From: Sphingobium sp.
Lineage (GTDB): Bacteria > Pseudomonadota > Alphaproteobacteria > Sphingomonadales > Sphingomonadaceae
Assembly (NCBI GenBank): GCA_030148625.1
Contig: JASBTC010000274.1
Coordinates: 1 to 8,047 of the forward strand
Reading direction: 5' to 3'
Length of the DNA: 8,047 nt
The translations under genes were made by a program, and so were the position numbers. Every line of letters starts with the position of its first letter. The stretch's first letter is position 1. The notes under the pieces are model-generated. The model worked only from the letters and a program-made list of their open reading frames with translations, was not told the origin of the DNA and ran no database searches. Below, piece after piece: positions 6,746 through 8,047 of this stretch.

Positions 6746-7366
6746 TCAGACGGACGCCTGCGGTGCGCCCGTCAATGCCGGCCAGGCTTTCATCGCGTTC
6801 TGCGCAATACCCATCAGCGTTTCGCGGCTCGCCCCATCGCGCGCCTGGATCGCCATTCCCTGCTGGACGGTCACGTAGAAGGTCGCCACCGCGCGCGCGT
6901 CGATCGTGGCCGGCAGGTCGCCGATCGACACGGCCTTTGTCAGCCGCGCCTCCAGATCGTCGATGCTCGCCGCGCGATCCCGCCGCAGGATATCGCCAAA
7001 GCCTTTGCTCGCCTCGCCGGGCGTGAGGCCGGACAGCACGACCATGCAGCCGCGGGGCTTGCCGGGCCGTGAGAAGCTCAGGGCGCTGGCCGTCAGATAG
7101 GCGTCCACCGCCGCACGAACCGTCGGCGCGGCATCCATGGCCGTCCGGATTTCGGGGCCTTCCGTCGCTTCGTAGTGAAGCAGGGCCTCCTTGAAGAGCG
7201 CTTCCTTGGAGCCGAAGGCGGCATAGAGGCTGGGCGATCCTATCCCCATTGCGCGCGTCAGGTCCGAGATCGAGCTGCCGTCATAGCCGCGCGCCCAGAA
7301 TAGCTGCATCGCACGGGACAGCGCTTCCTCCCGGTCAAAATTTCGAGGTCGGCCACGATCGGCCAT
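6746..7366 (-). CDS. TetR/AcrR-family regulator, NemR/ComR-like
   Basis: A 206-residue repressor-like protein. The DNA-binding domain (about 7-62) reads RGRPRNFDREEALSRAMQLF, then WARGYDGSSISDLTRAMGIG and SPSLYAAFGSKEALF, which is very typical of the NemR/ComR type. The C-terminal ligand domain (about 75-195) contains KPRGCMVV, with Cys107 the only cysteine in the protein. NemR of E. coli uses a cysteine at nearly the same position (Cys106) to sense electrophiles and oxidants, but a Gly-Cys here is also common in relatives with no shown redox role. AAAGGA (plus-strand 7374 onward) is 7 bases from ATG 7366 and supports this start; the frame stays open further upstream but would overlap the SDR gene. 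It is divergent from the SDR gene, its likely target along with itself. Confidence 0.93.
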   Translation of the reverse strand: MADRGRPRNFDREEALSRAMQLFWARGYDGSSISDLTRAMGIGSPSLYAAFGSKEALFKEALLHYEATEGPEIRTAMDAAPTVRAAVDAYLTASALSFSRPGKPRGCMVVLSGLTPGEASKGFGDILRRDRAASIDDLEARLTKAVSIGDLPATIDARAVATFYVTVQQGMAIQARDGASRETLMGIAQNAMKAWPALTGAPQASV

Positions 7367-7392
7367 GTCGCAATCCTTTTTGTATCGATCAT

Positions 7393-7421
7393 TAGATAAT
7401 TCATTTGACAATGCCTGTCCA
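7393..7421 (-). promoter_or_regulatory. Candidate sigma-70-type promoter for the second tetR gene
   Basis: On the minus strand, TGGACA (plus 7416-7421; 5 of 6 to TTGACA) and TATCTA (plus 7393-7398) are separated by exactly 17 bp. The tetR start codon follows with a short leader carrying AAAGGA. The -35 lies inside the palindrome at 7412-7433, as expected if the encoded repressor shuts off its own promoter. Confidence 0.45.
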
Positions 7422-7433
7422 CGCGGACAGGCA
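7412..7433. promoter_or_regulatory. Candidate TetR operator: perfect palindrome
   Basis: TGCCTGTCC (7412-7420) and GGACAGGCA (7425-7433) are perfect inverted copies around ACGC. The site lies between the divergent tetR and SDR genes. It covers the tetR -35 and begins one base after TTGACA (7405-7410), a consensus -35 facing the SDR gene, although no good -10 is seen at the standard spacing. Length and symmetry suit binding of a TetR dimer. A transcript hairpin is the alternative reading. Confidence 0.6.
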
Positions 7434-7469
7434 GTAATTCTGTATCGATCGACACAGAAAGGAACGCCA

Positions 7470-8047
7470 ATGTTGCATCTCGAAGGAAAGCGCGCACTCG
7501 TCACCGGCGGCAGTCGCGGAATCGGCGCCGCCATCGCCCTGCGGCTCGCCCGCGACGGAGCGGACGTCGCCATCACCTATGAGAAGTCGGCCGATCTGGC
7601 CCAGGCCGTGGTCGCGCAGATCGAAGCGCTGGGCCGCAAGGGCCTTGCCATCGCAGCGGACAGCGCGGACCCGGCAGCCGTGAAATCCGCCGTCGATCGC
7701 GCCGCCGCCGGGCTGGGCGGCCTGGACATCCTGGTCAACAATGCCGGGATCGTTCGCGGCTACGGCCCGATCGAGGGCTGGACGCTCGCGGACATCGACC
7801 AGACGCTGGCGGTCAACGTCCGCGGCGTCTTCCTCGCCACCCAGGCGGCGGTCGCTCATCTGCCGAGGGGCGGACGGATCATCACGATCGGAAGCAATCT
7901 GGCGGACCGCGTGCCGATGCCTGACCTGACGCTCTATTCGGCGTCCAAATCGGCATTGCTCAGCTTCACGCGCGGCCTGGCGCATGATCTGGGGCCGCGC
8001 GGGATCACCGTGAACCTGGTGCATCCGGGATCGACCGACACCGACAT
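7470..8047 (+). CDS. Short-chain dehydrogenase/reductase (FabG-like), 3'-truncated by the window
   Basis: The first 192 codons of a classical SDR of about 245-250 residues; the frame is still open at the window edge. The NAD(P)-binding motif is TGGSRGIG at 12-19; Arg17 before the second Gly usually favours NADPH. NNAG is at 90-93, the catalytic-tetrad Asn at 116 (AVNV), Ser142 in IGSN, and Tyr156/Lys160 in YSASK. HPGSTDTD at 185-192 matches the family's PG motif after the active site. It probably oxidises or reduces a hydroxyl/keto group in the cytoplasm; the FabG-like annotation gives the fold, not the substrate. AGGA at 7460-7463 is 6 bases before ATG 7470. The divergent TetR gene and the palindrome between them suggest inducible expression. 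Confidence 0.93.
   Translation, partial: MLHLEGKRALVTGGSRGIGAAIALRLARDGADVAITYEKSADLAQAVVAQIEALGRKGLAIAADSADPAAVKSAVDRAAAGLGGLDILVNNAGIVRGYGPIEGWTLADIDQTLAVNVRGVFLATQAAVAHLPRGGRIITIGSNLADRVPMPDLTLYSASKSALLSFTRGLAHDLGPRGITVNLVHPGSTDTD

Larger units (their letters stand above)
7381..7450. repeat. 10-bp direct repeat TGTATCGATC, two copies 60 bp apart
   Basis: TGTATCGATC occurs at 7381-7390 and again at 7441-7450, on either side of the palindrome and promoter elements. The shared core TATCGAT also appears at 2949-2955, in front of the receptor operon. The copies could be binding sites for a second regulator or chance; the function is unknown. Confidence 0.45.

Noticed and set aside
7404..7421. 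Second Pho box in front of the SDR gene (CTGTCC half-site)
   Set aside because: Only the CTGTC core fits; the partner half-site 11 bp upstream does not match, and the sequence is better explained by the palindrome.
7367..7576. N-terminal extension of the second TetR protein to 7576
   Set aside because: It would overlap the divergent SDR start and the promoter palindrome; ATG 7366 has a good ribosome binding site and the usual TetR N-terminus.
1..8047. CRISPR array, tRNA or rRNA gene, insertion sequence
   Set aside because: No regularly spaced repeats, no tRNA-like cloverleaf or rRNA-like stretch, and no transposase motifs were seen on either strand.

Overview
The window looks like chromosomal DNA of a high-GC alphaproteobacterium, most likely a sphingomonad (Sphingomonadaceae). 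The reasons are the strong G/C preference at third codon positions, a long TonB-dependent receptor with the 'DIVVTAQKR' TonB-box style common in that group, frequent TetR regulators, and short G/C-rich palindromic repeats between genes. The genus assignment is an inference from style, not from a marker gene.

Layout. Positions 1-365 carry no convincing protein gene but hold strong secondary structure: a 14-bp perfect inverted repeat (3-16 with 102-115) and a second long hairpin (121-175). Next comes a forward two-gene unit: a 406-residue regulator-like protein with an all-helical repeat region and two winged-helix modules (366-1586), and a cytoplasmic five-bladed beta-propeller (1617-2267). 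Converging on it is a TetR repressor gene on the minus strand (2277-2897). Divergent from that TetR gene, across about 105 bp, is a forward operon of an outer-membrane TonB-dependent receptor (3003-5342) and an exported calcineurin-like metallophosphoesterase (5366-6664), ending at a long G/C hairpin (6672-6708). A second TetR gene follows on the minus strand (6746-7366). It is divergent from a short-chain dehydrogenase/reductase gene (7470 onward) that runs off the end of the window.

The most informative signal is at 2927-2944, in front of the receptor-phosphoesterase operon. This 18-bp stretch matches the classical PhoB-binding Pho box at 15 of 18 positions, including 14 in a row. Together with the gene content it suggests a phosphate-starvation module: the exported enzyme releases phosphate or a small phosphorylated product from an organic phosphoester, and the receptor carries substrate or product across the outer membrane using TonB energy. 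The divergent TetR gene may add a second, ligand-dependent input.

The second regulatory unit is the TetR-SDR intergenic region (7367-7469). A perfect 9-bp-arm palindrome (7412-7433) overlaps the likely -35 element of the tetR gene and abuts a TTGACA hexamer facing the SDR gene. A 10-bp direct repeat occurs on both sides, with copies exactly 60 bp apart. This is the arrangement expected for an autoregulated repressor that controls a detoxifying or metabolic reductase.
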